DNA of 64,000 nt, taken from the NCBI RefSeq assembly GCF_900104635.1, contig NZ_FNWC01000007.1:1215421-1279420 (forward strand), read 5' to 3'. The notes below the pieces were generated by a model. That model searched no databases. It was not told the DNA's origin and saw nothing but the letters and a program-made list of their open reading frames with translations. Both the position numbers and the translations under genes were made by a program. Numbering within the stretch: the stretch's first letter is position 1; each line of letters opens with the position of its first letter. Below, in pieces: positions 49,796-59,172 of the stretch. The stretch comes from Coprococcus phoceensis. GTDB taxonomy: Bacteria; Bacillota; Clostridia; Lachnospirales; Lachnospiraceae.

Positions 49796-50248
49796 CTATA
49801 TACATGGCAGCCAAATTTTAATTTCTCTAATCCAGGAAAGTTTCGGATTTTTCTTTCCTGCATCCCGAAGCCACCTCATTGCAAATCTGGTAAAATTCTG
49901 TTGTAAAGTACGATGTTCCTTCCGAAGTTTTAAGAGAAATTCCTGATACCCATTTACCGCATCTTCTTCCAGATATACGGAAAAAACAGCAGCTACCTCA
50001 TTTGCATTTAACCCGTTCAGTTCAGGATACTTTCTTGTTTCTCCTTGTTTTTCTTCTAGTACCGGAAACTCTATGTCATGTTCAAAAATTTTTTTCGCAA
50101 GTATGACTGATGCTTCGTTTCTTGCATCTGTTGTTGTAAAAGCAGATAATTCCTTCATCCAATTCAGACATAAAAATGTAAACCTGTCACAAACAGGGTA
50201 TTCAAGTAAGTTCCTACCAACAGATTTTCTATTGTCTGCCCATTCCAT
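49796..50248 (-). CDS. Uncharacterised element protein with uncertain start
   Basis: 150 residues in the long frame from ATG at 50248, but the only good ribosome binding site (AAAGGAGAAAGAACTGT) serves an ATG at 50259 which is one base out of frame and ends after 31 codons. Either the start is read from the internal ATG or a small indel near AAATAAAA broke the 5' end. The protein is helical, with YCLEEDAVNGYQEFLLKLRK-like charged helices; it seems to be a duplicate of the gene downstream. Confidence 0.58.
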   Translation of the reverse strand: MEWADNRKSVGRNLLEYPVCDRFTFLCLNWMKELSAFTTTDARNEASVILAKKIFEHDIEFPVLEEKQGETRKYPELNGLNANEVAAVFSVYLEEDAVNGYQEFLLKLRKEHRTLQQNFTRFAMRWLRDAGKKNPKLSWIREIKIWLPCI

Positions 50249-50289
50249 TTTATTTCCATACAGTTCTTTCTCCTTTCTTCTGCTGACTC

Positions 50290-51552
50290 TTAATATACAA
50301 GATCACCTGGAATGTCATATTCTCTCCACTTCACACTCAGACATTTGGCAACTTTTTCTTCCAGTTCCACCATAGCTCTACCAGATACCCCTTTACTCTG
50401 AGCAAGAAAAAGAATTTCTCCAATCCCACAATACACTTCGTATGCCGTACATGGTACATCACCAAAGGTTGCTTTATAACGATCCACAATCTCTGCAACA
50501 TTCTTTTTTCCAAACCCTTGTTTTGTCATGATTCCGATTATGGTATTGACCGGATACTCTATGGAAATAGCACACAATTTTTCCACAGTTCCTTTCAATG
50601 CATTTTTATAGCATTCGAAGGTCGAAAGCAGATTTTCTGTAAACTGTTGAAATTCTACGGAATTATTATGTCGCATCCGCATATCCGAACCCAATGCAAT
50701 CTTTCGTTTTCCTTCCATCAGGCTGTAAAAGATATTCGCACCTGATGCTGCTACATCAGAAGATGTAATGCGTATAGTCGCTGTGAGCTTTTCCTTTACC
50801 TGCTTTCCATACTTTTCCATGATTTCTTCATACACCTCTTCCAACCGCTTGTCTTCAATCTGCCAAGTTGCTGATACCATAGTCTGGTCTGCATAGCCCT
50901 CTAAAAAGGTGCTCTTTTTATACTCTCCGCGTATGTAAACACTGGCAAGCATAAATACTTCTGGTAAGGGATATACTTGATACCCATTTTTTTCCGCAGA
51001 GTGTACTGCACGTACCTTTCCTTCTGAAACACGAAGTAATGCTTTCCCTTTAGCAACTTTCAGACACTGATTCAATATTTCTGCAAGTACGGCAGGCCTT
51101 ACATTTGACAATGCTGCACCGCTGATTCGTGCCCTGTTTTCTAAAGTCGAGATTGCAGAACTTCCCAACTGGTAAACTTCTTCCTTATCCGTTTTCAGCA
51201 AAAGGTGTGAATGGTTTTTTGTATCTTTTAATACTTCCATACAGATACATTCATCCTCACCTTTAGGACTTTCTAATAGTTGTCCTACTTCATATACACG
51301 CAGTTTTTTACTTGGAACTTCAAACCATATTGCATGCTTTTCAACCTGTTCCAGATATCGATGCAGTTCCACTTCTTTCGAAAATGATTTTGAGAAACTG
51401 TCTGCAAACCATCGTCCCGTAGGTGTATTATGCAATTTCAGGCAAATCTTCCATCCACCGTCTACTGACCGGAACTGATAGCCTTCCCGTTTCATGTGTT
51501 CTATTTCCTCCTTACTTGGCAGACTCCCTTCCCATAGAATACTTGTCTGCAT
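50290..51552 (-). CDS. DUF932-like protein of mobile elements
   Basis: 420 residues from ATG at 51552 (GGAGG seven bases upstream). The middle and C-terminal parts resemble DUF932/phage-plasmid-like TIGR03299 proteins: VYIRGEYKKSTFLEGYADQT, ITSSDVAASGANIFYSLMEG and IGSDMRMRHNNSVEFQQF. The role of the family is not established; it is common in replication or transfer regions of plasmids and phages. Confidence 0.7.
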   Translation of the reverse strand: MQTSILWEGSLPSKEEIEHMKREGYQFRSVDGGWKICLKLHNTPTGRWFADSFSKSFSKEVELHRYLEQVEKHAIWFEVPSKKLRVYEVGQLLESPKGEDECICMEVLKDTKNHSHLLLKTDKEEVYQLGSSAISTLENRARISGAALSNVRPAVLAEILNQCLKVAKGKALLRVSEGKVRAVHSAEKNGYQVYPLPEVFMLASVYIRGEYKKSTFLEGYADQTMVSATWQIEDKRLEEVYEEIMEKYGKQVKEKLTATIRITSSDVAASGANIFYSLMEGKRKIALGSDMRMRHNNSVEFQQFTENLLSTFECYKNALKGTVEKLCAISIEYPVNTIIGIMTKQGFGKKNVAEIVDRYKATFGDVPCTAYEVYCGIGEILFLAQSKGVSGRAMVELEEKVAKCLSVKWREYDIPGDLVY

Positions 51553-52117
51553 ACATTCGCCTCCTTCCATTTGGCTGATATACAAAAATCTCTCTGTTCC
51601 GTATAAAATACAACTGGTAATTTTCCAGACAAAGAAAAACATCAAGTCCTGTCTGTTCCTGTACTTTCTGCAGCCTGTCGATTTCTTTCTCATCATTTAA
51701 AATCTTTTTCATAGGAAGATAGCCTTCCCCTTCTTTTTCTTCCTTCTTTCCCACTGGAAAAAGGTGCATTCCCTGATACAGCAGACACTCCTTCGAATTT
51801 GAAACTGCCTTATTTTTCTGTTCGAGGATTGTAGCAATGCATTTCTTCAGATAATCCGGTATTGTCCATCCTGTCAAGACTTCAAAACAAGTTTCCACTG
51901 ATTCCCGGTCTTTACTGTTCTGATGTATCTTTAAAAGATCAGCTGCAATTCCGGTAATTTCAAAATCTGCTTCTTCTAAAATATCTGCCAGCACTGTGTC
52001 TGCATCCTGAATGACCGCTTCATCGTTCATCTGCTTTTCTAAAAAAGTAAGTGTTTCAAATAATCTTCCTGTTTTCTGTTGTTTTCTTAGCTGCTCTACA
52101 TCGTTCCTTTGACACAT
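51512..52117 (-). CDS. Uncharacterised element protein, 201 residues
   Basis: AAAGGAGAAAAAGG before ATG. Helical N-terminal half (VEQLRKQQKTGRLFETLTFL), strand-rich end (YQLYFIRNREIFVYQPNG). Overlaps the DUF932-like gene by 41 bases, so coupled. First gene of the leftward block; the promoter at 52280-52318 would drive it. Family unknown. Confidence 0.62.
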   Translation of the reverse strand: MCQRNDVEQLRKQQKTGRLFETLTFLEKQMNDEAVIQDADTVLADILEEADFEITGIAADLLKIHQNSKDRESVETCFEVLTGWTIPDYLKKCIATILEQKNKAVSNSKECLLYQGMHLFPVGKKEEKEGEGYLPMKKILNDEKEIDRLQKVQEQTGLDVFLCLENYQLYFIRNREIFVYQPNGRRRMYADKYSMGRESAK

Positions 52118-52167
52118 TCCTTTTTCTCCTTTCTTTTCGTTTTTTCATGTGTTCCTCCTTTCACGCA

Positions 52168-52208
52168 CAAAAAAAGACACAAAGAAGAACCATTGTCTTT
52201 TTGTGTCT
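52168..52208 (-). terminator. Terminator or attenuator in the element leader
   Basis: Minus-strand stem AGACACAAA / TTTGTGTCT with T7 after it, located between the leader promoter and the first gene of the leftward block. Because it precedes the genes it serves, it could regulate them by attenuation. Confidence 0.62.
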
Positions 52209-52464
52209 GTCTATCTATGCGTTTTAAAACGATTGTTAAAAGTTCTCTTCCGGAAACAAATCCGGAACAAAATTTGACTTATGGAAATCATTATATTGTT
52301 TCCATATAAAATGAAGTCACCTAAAGATTAACACAATATATAGTATGTGTCAATCTCTCTATGTGCATATTTAGTATTTAACATGAAACTTCTTTCTTAT
52401 CCCATATACTTGCCTAATTTTTCCCATTCAGGAGCAGAGGCATTCAGCATCTGCTCCTTTTCGT
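52209..52464. other. Intergenic segment at the presumed right limit of the mobile block
   Basis: No gene seen. Besides the promoter dyad it has a CCGGA...TCCGG hairpin (52249-52265) and a stem GGAGCAGA / TCTGCTCC (52432-52458) right behind the PAS gene. No att repeat could be recognised. Confidence 0.4.
52280..52318 (-). promoter_or_regulatory. Promoter with an operator-like dyad over its -10
   Basis: Minus-strand TATAAT (52295-52290) lies inside the inverted repeat TATGGAAA-N11-TTTCCATA (52280-52306); a weak TGACTT is about 18 bases upstream. A bound dimer would close the promoter. Confidence 0.5.
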
Positions 52465-54072
52465 TCAACTACTCTCGTAGTCTTCTGTGATATCATTTCT
52501 TTGAACCAATACAATCTTGTTCTCCTCATCATAATATCGACAGACAATCTCTTTTCTTCTATATCCGCCCATGTCATCTGACACTCCAAAAGAAATTTGA
52601 TATTCACCGTCTTCTTTGTCAAGGCGATTTATCATGTACTCCGGCTCCATACATGCGATTACCCAGTCCTGATCTTCTGAAACAACACATTCTTTGGAAT
52701 ACTCAATCATTGCGTTTCTATAATCCCATCCTTCTTCCGGTGGCAGCGTATGTTCATCTGCGTTTCCTGAATATCGGATAAAATAGTCATTTTTCAAATC
52801 CAAATAGTAGAACCAGTCGCTGTTTTTGTATACAAACTTCTCTGCGATTGAATTTAATACATGTTCCTTATCGCTGTTTCCAAATACAACATATATTTTG
52901 TCTTCTCGCCCTGGCAAGTATAAGATCTTAATCTGGATCCATTCAAACTGCTTATTTTCTTTTTCAAAACGTAAATCCAAACTCTGCTCCTTTTTTAGTG
53001 CTGCCATTTCTTTCAAATGTTTGATTTCAAAAAATTCAAGCAACTCCTGTCTTTCTGATTCTATATCCAACTGCTCTAACATTTTGGGCAACTGATCCGC
53101 TAGTTGAAGCGTATTGTCTTGATACAATTGTGTTTGAACGCCCATCGTCTTCAAAACCTGCACTTTTTCAGTGAGCAGATCAACTTCTAAAATTGCTTTA
53201 TATAAATTAATAAAAGCATCTAAAATTGCATTTTTTTCTTTTGCAAGCAAAGACATTTGTTTCTTTGATTCAATATCATAAGTGATAAACAATATTTTTT
53301 TTAAATTTCCTGTCTTTACATAAAGAGCTTTTCCTTCCACCCATGTATACGTATCAAAACGTGTTTTCGTACGAAATTCTATTTTAACAATTTGATTCTC
53401 TTCTACAATCTGTGTAAGTCCTCTCTCAGAAAATACTGCCTCCACTTTCTGTATATCATCAGGATGCACGAATCTTGAAATGACAGAGAAGATATCTGTC
53501 TCCTCTGTTATTTCCGAATATTTATCTTTTCTATAAAAAATAGTGCGGATTGTGAGGTCGACTGCATCTATCTCAAATAGTTCATCACACATCTCTATGA
53601 AATAAGGAGAATACATTTTCAATTTTTTCAAATCAACAACCTTGTGTTTGTCATCCTCCCGGATTTCCAACTCCATCTGCTCTGTTACATCTTTATGAAA
53701 TCCTTTTATTCTTACTCCCGCTTTATACGATTCATCCCTGAAAGCACCACATCGAACAAAAGTCCATCCTTTTTTCGGATGATACCAAGGATATCGCGCT
53801 TCTGTTGTATAATTTTTTTTCAGATTATTTATAGCTTCTTCTATCATCTGAACGTAGGTAGAATCAATTCTTTCAAACCAAAATTGATGCATCTCTTCCG
53901 GTGACATTTCCTTGTCATTCCCCATGATCAAATGCATCATCGGATCTCCATACATTCTCGGCTGTCCTTCTTCGGGATACTCAATGACCCAGAAACCAAC
54001 TTTCATCTTGCTGATAATATCTGTTTTATCAATGATATCCATCAGCATATCCTGATTCTTAAGAAATTCCAT
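52465..54072 (-). CDS. PAS-domain protein without visible output domain
   Basis: 535 residues. At least three PAS/PAC units: WYHPKKGWTFVRCGAFRDES closing with IKGFHKDVTEQME (about 115-130), a second ending ILFITYDIESKKQM (about 260-275), and a last one ending VLVQRNDITEDYESS at the very C-terminus. PAC motifs normally lead into GGDEF, kinase or EAL domains; none follows. Either the gene was cut at the mobile-element boundary just beyond, or it is a natural PAS-only protein. GGAGGATAA precedes the ATG. Confidence 0.75.
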   Translation of the reverse strand: MEFLKNQDMLMDIIDKTDIISKMKVGFWVIEYPEEGQPRMYGDPMMHLIMGNDKEMSPEEMHQFWFERIDSTYVQMIEEAINNLKKNYTTEARYPWYHPKKGWTFVRCGAFRDESYKAGVRIKGFHKDVTEQMELEIREDDKHKVVDLKKLKMYSPYFIEMCDELFEIDAVDLTIRTIFYRKDKYSEITEETDIFSVISRFVHPDDIQKVEAVFSERGLTQIVEENQIVKIEFRTKTRFDTYTWVEGKALYVKTGNLKKILFITYDIESKKQMSLLAKEKNAILDAFINLYKAILEVDLLTEKVQVLKTMGVQTQLYQDNTLQLADQLPKMLEQLDIESERQELLEFFEIKHLKEMAALKKEQSLDLRFEKENKQFEWIQIKILYLPGREDKIYVVFGNSDKEHVLNSIAEKFVYKNSDWFYYLDLKNDYFIRYSGNADEHTLPPEEGWDYRNAMIEYSKECVVSEDQDWVIACMEPEYMINRLDKEDGEYQISFGVSDDMGGYRRKEIVCRYYDEENKIVLVQRNDITEDYESS

Positions 54073-54223
54073 TTATCCTCCATTCTGTAAGTTATTTCTT
54101 TTCACTCACAAATTAAGACTTTCATCTTATAACTAACCTACCATATTATATACACTTCAAGAGAAAACTTCAAGTAAAGAAAAAGGACAGAACTTACACA
54201 TTCCACCCTTTTCTCACAGTACT

Positions 54224-55375
54224 CTACAGCATCTCAATAAACGCTGCAATCCTTGTATTCAATTGACCAATATCTGCCTGTGAGTAATCTGTCTCCACGC
54301 TGATATATGGAATATTCTTTTTCTCGTTTACAAATCTGCGGATTCCAAGCGACTCCACATTATATGTGTGACAGGCCTGCAATATCATCTCCACAACACC
54401 GTCTACCTTGTATTCATCAATCAGTCTTCCGAGCAGCTCTAAACGATTTGGATTCGGTGTCATCACAGAACATCCTATATTTAGATATCGTCTTGCCAGA
54501 GCATCATAGATATCCGGATTCTCTTCATCTACCAGCTTATCAATAGATTTTGCACCTGTACAGCTTTCGTATGTAACAACGATTCCGCCATTCTCCTCGA
54601 TTGCTTTGATGACCTTTTCTGTCGCTCCGCCAATTGGACATCCGGTCACAAGAATACGCGGTTTCTTTTCTTCCATCTTCCCTTCTGCATACTCCTGATT
54701 GATCTTAGCGACAAGTGCGTCAACTTCTGCCGGAATCTGAGAACGGTCAAACTTGAATGTACTTCCATACAATACCTTAAAAAGATCATGACCTTTGATC
54801 GGAGCCGGATCATGTTTCATTACTTCATACAGCCTTTTTAAAGAACGTCTTCCTGCATTATTCATCTTCACCGCATCACGAATCTGCTCTTCTGTAATCG
54901 TAGTGTTGAATTTTTTCTCTAAATATTCTTTGAATTTGATAATCTCTTTCTTCCAAAGCTCTAATGCATCCTCACTTTGCGAGTTTGGAAGTTCCATCAG
55001 GTATACATCTTTGAATTCTGACATATATTCATACATTTTCTTTTTCCCATCACAGGTTGTCTCCCCGACAACAACATCAGAAAAATAGAAGAACGGACAT
55101 TTATCTGTCTTTGCAAAACCATAACTGGATTTGATCAATGGACATAAGTTTTTCGGCAAATCTTTTTCTGCTTCTGAAATAGTCTCGTCAGACGTAGAAC
55201 ATAATCCCACTGTTGCAGCGCCCATTGCAAGTGCAATCTCCTGCGGAAAATAGGTACAATAAGCCCCCACAACCGGAACACCTTTGTCTTTTAATTCTTT
55301 TACTGCCAAAAATGAATTTTTTCTCTGTTCTGCAAATTCCTCAAATACTTCTGGTAATTCTTTAATAATTTCCAT
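54224..55375 (-). CDS. 2-hydroxyacyl-CoA dehydratase family reductase (double-cubane-cluster type)
   Basis: 383 residues from ATG at 55375 (AGAGGG upstream). HgdB/HgdC-type architecture with conserved cysteines in GAYCTYFPQEIALA, CSTSDETI, NLCPLIKSSYGFA, DKCPFFYFSD, VVGETTCDGKKKM, VTGCPIGG and LQACHTYNVESLG. Such enzymes carry an unusual [8Fe-9S] double cubane and reduce small molecules at low potential using an activator ATPase. The activator gene is not adjacent. Substrate unknown. Confidence 0.88.
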   Translation of the reverse strand: MEIIKELPEVFEEFAEQRKNSFLAVKELKDKGVPVVGAYCTYFPQEIALAMGAATVGLCSTSDETISEAEKDLPKNLCPLIKSSYGFAKTDKCPFFYFSDVVVGETTCDGKKKMYEYMSEFKDVYLMELPNSQSEDALELWKKEIIKFKEYLEKKFNTTITEEQIRDAVKMNNAGRRSLKRLYEVMKHDPAPIKGHDLFKVLYGSTFKFDRSQIPAEVDALVAKINQEYAEGKMEEKKPRILVTGCPIGGATEKVIKAIEENGGIVVTYESCTGAKSIDKLVDEENPDIYDALARRYLNIGCSVMTPNPNRLELLGRLIDEYKVDGVVEMILQACHTYNVESLGIRRFVNEKKNIPYISVETDYSQADIGQLNTRIAAFIEML

Positions 55376-55512
55376 GATTTTTTCCCTCTCTTGTGCTGAA
55401 ATCTTATAAAATGATTGTAGCAAAACGGAATTTTCAAAGCAAATAGAATTTCCCGATAAATCTATAGGAATTTTGAATATATTTTTACATTCTCGTATTC
55501 ATTTTTTCAGAA

Positions 55513-55540
55513 TGACTTTCCATACAAAATATGTTAAAAT
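55513..55540 (+). promoter_or_regulatory. Promoter of the MraY-like gene
   Basis: Extended -10 TGTTAAAAT (taaaat at 55535-55540) with a weak TGACTT 16 bases upstream, 48 bases before the ATG. Confidence 0.45.
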
Positions 55541-55587
55541 AAAGAAAAAACCAAAGAAAGGATTGCCTATTAAGGACAAAAGAGAAA

Positions 55588-56541
55588 ATGATGTATCAAT
55601 TATTTAACAACTATTTGAATACCACTCAGCTGATCATGACCGGTATTCTCTTTACGTTTTTCATTACATTTCTCGCGCTGAAGTTTCCACTTCCTTTTTT
55701 GCCGGTGGATCAGGGACGCGAGTTTGCAATCAACGGAAAACTTTCAAAAGGAAAGATTCGAGGCGTGGGATTGACTTTTGTACTCTGTTTTATCATCAGT
55801 AGTATATTGTTTCTGCCAATTGACCGTGAGTATATCATCTATCTGATATTACTTTTCTGCGTCATGCTAAGCGGATATCTGGATGATGCAGCGGACACCC
55901 CATGGAGTGATTACAAAAAGGGATTCATAGACCTGATCATCTCAATCGTGACTATGCTGACATTCGTAAATTATAATACTACGGTGATCCACTTTTTCGA
56001 GACAGAACTTGTCATTCCGAAAGCGGTGTATGTCATACTTGGAATTATTTTGATCTGGGTATCGATCAATGTGACAAACTGCTCTGACGGAGTGGACGGA
56101 CTTTGCGCAAGTCTGTGTACTGTATCACTGATTTCTTTCAGTTTGATCTTTAAAGATGTACTTGGTATGTATACAAATGCAAACTTCTTATTTGTCGCAG
56201 TTTTACTTGCCTATTTGTATTTCAACACCTCTCCGAGCAGTATGCTTATGGGAGATGCCGGATCGCGTGCGCTTGGGTTTTATCTTGCAATCATCACAGT
56301 CAAATCAGGACATCCATTCCTTTACATCCTGCTGGCAGCAGTGTTAATTGTTGACGGTGGACTAGGACTTGTGAAGATATTTTTAAAACGTTTTTTAAAA
56401 ATATCAATTTTAAAAAATACTCGTACTCCGATTCATGACCACTTGAGAAAAAATCACAACTGGTCTGATACGCAAGTCGTAATTCGATTTATTATCATCC
56501 AAGTGATTTGCTCTGTACTTGCATTTCTTTTGCTTGTATAA
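55588..56541 (+). CDS. MraY/WecA-family glycosyl-phosphate transferase
   Basis: 317 residues with about ten membrane helices. The catalytic and magnesium-binding regions are visible: GYLDDAADTPW, NVTNCSDGVDGLCASL and MLMGDAGSRALGFYLA; the usual histidine-rich loop is PIHDHLRKNHNW. It transfers a phosphosugar (MurNAc-pentapeptide in MraY, GlcNAc-type in WecA) to a lipid carrier. It is not in a murein cluster, so it may serve a surface polymer instead. It is the only forward gene of the chromosomal part. Confidence 0.88.
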   Translation: MMYQLFNNYLNTTQLIMTGILFTFFITFLALKFPLPFLPVDQGREFAINGKLSKGKIRGVGLTFVLCFIISSILFLPIDREYIIYLILLFCVMLSGYLDDAADTPWSDYKKGFIDLIISIVTMLTFVNYNTTVIHFFETELVIPKAVYVILGIILIWVSINVTNCSDGVDGLCASLCTVSLISFSLIFKDVLGMYTNANFLFVAVLLAYLYFNTSPSSMLMGDAGSRALGFYLAIITVKSGHPFLYILLAAVLIVDGGLGLVKIFLKRFLKISILKNTRTPIHDHLRKNHNWSDTQVVIRFIIIQVICSVLAFLLLV

Positions 56542-56549
56542 CGTATATA

Positions 56550-56589
56550 AAAAAATAGAATGTGACCACATTGGCACATTCTATTTTTT
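56550..56589. terminator. Bidirectional terminator between two convergent genes
   Basis: Fifteen-pair stem AAAAAATAGAATGTG / CACATTCTATTTTTT with a ten-base loop, giving A- and T-tracts on both sides. Confidence 0.92.
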
Positions 56590-57864
56590 CTATTTGCGTT
56601 TTCCCTCCAGCGTCTGCTCAATGATATTTTTCATCATATCTTCATTCAGAGCGCCACTCACATATCCAAAAACATTCCCCTCTCGGTCAATCATAAACGT
56701 AGTAGGGAAAGAGGAAATCCCATATTCCGAGAAAAGATCTCCGGTTGTATCCATAAGTGTCGGATACGTATAACCACTTTCATCTAAAAATGCTTTAATG
56801 CCTGCTTCATCTTTTTCCTGGCCTAGTCCGGGTGCAGCTACACCTAGAATGATGACAGCATTGTCCCCTTCCGTCTCATAGGTCTCATAAAGCTTTTGAA
56901 TATCCGGCATCTCGCTTCGGCACGGTCCACACCAGGTAGCCCAAAAGTTCAAAAATACAGTCTTTCCTTTATAATCAGAAAGCGTATGCTCATTTCCGAA
57001 CTGATCTTTCAGTGTAAAATCAATTGCCGGAACGACAGTTTCTTTGGATTCCTCTTCCTTATTTTCTTCTTTGTCTTCCGACGCATCCTCTGATTCCTTC
57101 TCTGTCTCTTCCTGTGATTCTAAATTTGCATTTGTGCCTCCGGACAAGTAGCCGGTAAATGCATTCATTTTTCCGGTAAACATCAAAACACCCATCAGGA
57201 TCATCAGCGCGCCACCTACTTTTACCGTGTATTTGACTACATTCATATGACTTTTAAAAAATTCCAAAAGCGTTGTTGTGAACAGACCAACGGCAAGAAA
57301 TGGAAGTACAAATCCTACCGTGTATACGCCGATTAACATAAAACCCATAACCTTTGTGTTTGCAGACGCCGCCATTAACAAAACACTGGTAAGCGCCGGA
57401 CCCACGCATGGTGTCCACGCAAAGCTGAATGTAAATCCCATGATCAATGCAGTGAGCGGAGACATCGCCAGCTTGTCCAAATGAAATGGAAGTCTGCGCT
57501 CTTTTCCAAGCACACGGCTGTTTCCAAATACGCCAAGCTGATAGAACCCAAATAATACAATAATAACACCACCGATTCTGGCAAATAGCATCTGATTTTT
57601 ATTTAAAAAACTTCCAAGTGCCGATACCCCAAGACCAAGCGCAAAAAAAGCAAAACTGACGCCTATGACAAAGCAGAGCGTATGAATCATTACTTTGCTT
57701 TTTTGATAGTGTATTTTCCCATCCGCTCCCCGTTTTCCTGTACCTCCTGACAGATAGCCGATATAAAGCGGAATCAACGGCAATACACATGGGGAGAAGA
57801 AACTAAGGAGTCCCTGAAAAAATACAGTTAATGCAGGAACACTGACATCCAGTGAAAAATTCAT
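56590..57864 (-). CDS. CcdA-TlpA fusion (thiol-disulfide exchange)
   Basis: 424 residues. N-terminal CcdA-type membrane domain with about six helices and the paired cysteines in FSPCVLPLIPL (Cys26) and FAWTPCVGPAL. A charged linker (EETEKESEDASEDKEENKEE) leads to a TlpA-type thioredoxin domain with NFWATWCGPCRSEM (Cys312, Cys315) and cis-proline in SSFPTTFMID. CcdA carries electrons across the membrane; TlpA reduces extracytoplasmic thiols. Fusing them makes a self-contained reductase. Confidence 0.9.
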   Translation of the reverse strand: MNFSLDVSVPALTVFFQGLLSFFSPCVLPLIPLYIGYLSGGTGKRGADGKIHYQKSKVMIHTLCFVIGVSFAFFALGLGVSALGSFLNKNQMLFARIGGVIIVLFGFYQLGVFGNSRVLGKERRLPFHLDKLAMSPLTALIMGFTFSFAWTPCVGPALTSVLLMAASANTKVMGFMLIGVYTVGFVLPFLAVGLFTTTLLEFFKSHMNVVKYTVKVGGALMILMGVLMFTGKMNAFTGYLSGGTNANLESQEETEKESEDASEDKEENKEEESKETVVPAIDFTLKDQFGNEHTLSDYKGKTVFLNFWATWCGPCRSEMPDIQKLYETYETEGDNAVIILGVAAPGLGQEKDEAGIKAFLDESGYTYPTLMDTTGDLFSEYGISSFPTTFMIDREGNVFGYVSGALNEDMMKNIIEQTLEGKRK

Positions 57865-57870
57865 ACTTTT

Positions 57871-59172
57871 CTATTCCTTTCCTGATATATTTGATTTTGA
57901 AACGGAGTTTTTAAACACCTCACGATCCAGCATCTTATTTTGATGTGCCACAATTGTTGTGCAGACTGCATCCCCGGTAATATTTACTGCAGTCCTTGTC
58001 ATATCCAGAATTCGGTCAATTCCCATAATCAAGGCAATACCCTCCACCGGGAGATTCACTGAATTAAATACCATAGTAAGCGTAATCAGACCAACTCCTG
58101 GAACACCGGCTGTTCCGACTGATGCAAGCGTTGCTGTTCCGATGACTGTCATGTAATCCATCATATCCAACTGAATTCCAAATGCCTGTGCGACAAACAC
58201 AACTGCAACTCCCTGCATGATCGCGGTTCCATCCATATTGATGGTCGCACCAAGCGGCACTGTAAAAGAAGAGATTTTTTTGGATACACCCATCTTTTTT
58301 GCCAACGCATCAATCGACAACGGAATCGTTGCATTGGATGTCGCTGTCGAAAAAGCAAACGCCATAACCGGAAAGAAGTTCTTGATAAAAATAATCGGAT
58401 TCAAACCAGTAAAAATTTTAAGCATTCCAAGATAAACGATAAAACATTGCATCGCCAGTCCAACCAGTACTGCCAGCATATATTTTAACATCGGGATAAA
58501 CGCATCAAATCCGATGCCCGCAAATGTCTTTGCAATCAAGCAGAATACACCAATCGGTGCAACTGCCATAACCATCATTGTCATTTCCATCATAATGTCA
58601 TTGAACTGACCAAAGAAATTCGATACAGTCTCCACCCGATCTCCGAGCTTTGCAAGAATAATTCCCACAATTAGGGCGAATACAATAATCTGCAGCATCT
58701 CACCATTGGCAAGTGCAGAAAATGGGTTCGTCGGAATGATGTTTAGCAGCGTATCTGCAAAATTGGTTGCCTCTGCGCTTCCGACATCTTTTGCCGCCTC
58801 AATGGATGAGATATCCAACCCGATTCCCGGATCGATCACATTGGCAACCGAGAGCGCCAACGCAATCGCACAAGCAGTTGTAGCAAGGTAAAACAGCATT
58901 GTTTTTACGCCGACCTGTCCCAGTTTTTTTGTATCCCCGATAGACATACTTCCGCAGACAAGCGAACAAAACACAAGCGGTGCGACAAGCATCTGCATCA
59001 ATCGAATGAAGCCTTGTCCTACTACATAGAATATTCCATTGATAATAATGTCATCTCGAATCTGCCCAGACGGCACAAAATAGTGCAGAAGAACACCTGC
59101 AATCGCGCCAAGAATCAGACTTATGAAAATACGTGTGGTCAATCCAACCTTTTTCTTCTCTGTTTTACTCAT
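57871..59172 (-). CDS. Dicarboxylate/amino acid:cation symporter (DAACS)
   Basis: 433 residues from ATG at 59172 (GGAGGTAC upstream). Multiple helices and the signature substrate region: FSTATSNATIPLSIDALAKK, SSFTVPLGATINMDGTAIMQ, and ASVGTAGVPGVGLITLTMVF. This family takes up glutamate, aspartate or C4 acids with sodium or protons. The start overlaps the RmlD stop by eight bases. Confidence 0.93.
   Translation of the reverse strand: MSKTEKKKVGLTTRIFISLILGAIAGVLLHYFVPSGQIRDDIIINGIFYVVGQGFIRLMQMLVAPLVFCSLVCGSMSIGDTKKLGQVGVKTMLFYLATTACAIALALSVANVIDPGIGLDISSIEAAKDVGSAEATNFADTLLNIIPTNPFSALANGEMLQIIVFALIVGIILAKLGDRVETVSNFFGQFNDIMMEMTMMVMAVAPIGVFCLIAKTFAGIGFDAFIPMLKYMLAVLVGLAMQCFIVYLGMLKIFTGLNPIIFIKNFFPVMAFAFSTATSNATIPLSIDALAKKMGVSKKISSFTVPLGATINMDGTAIMQGVAVVFVAQAFGIQLDMMDYMTVIGTATLASVGTAGVPGVGLITLTMVFNSVNLPVEGIALIMGIDRILDMTRTAVNITGDAVCTTIVAHQNKMLDREVFKNSVSKSNISGKE

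Larger units (their letters stand above)
38060..52460. mobile_element. Accessory part of a larger conjugative or plasmid-like element
   Basis: All genes read leftward with a shared set typical of ICE or plasmid cargo and DNA-maintenance regions: DUF932-like protein, ERF annealing protein, CHC2 primase-like protein, surface adhesin, SPL radical SAM, class B sortase. No relaxase, coupling protein or T4SS gene is present in this stretch. The right limit is set by the start of chromosomal-type genes at 52465. If the rest of the element lies to the left, the IME and the prophage are nested in it; this is inference. Confidence 0.55.
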
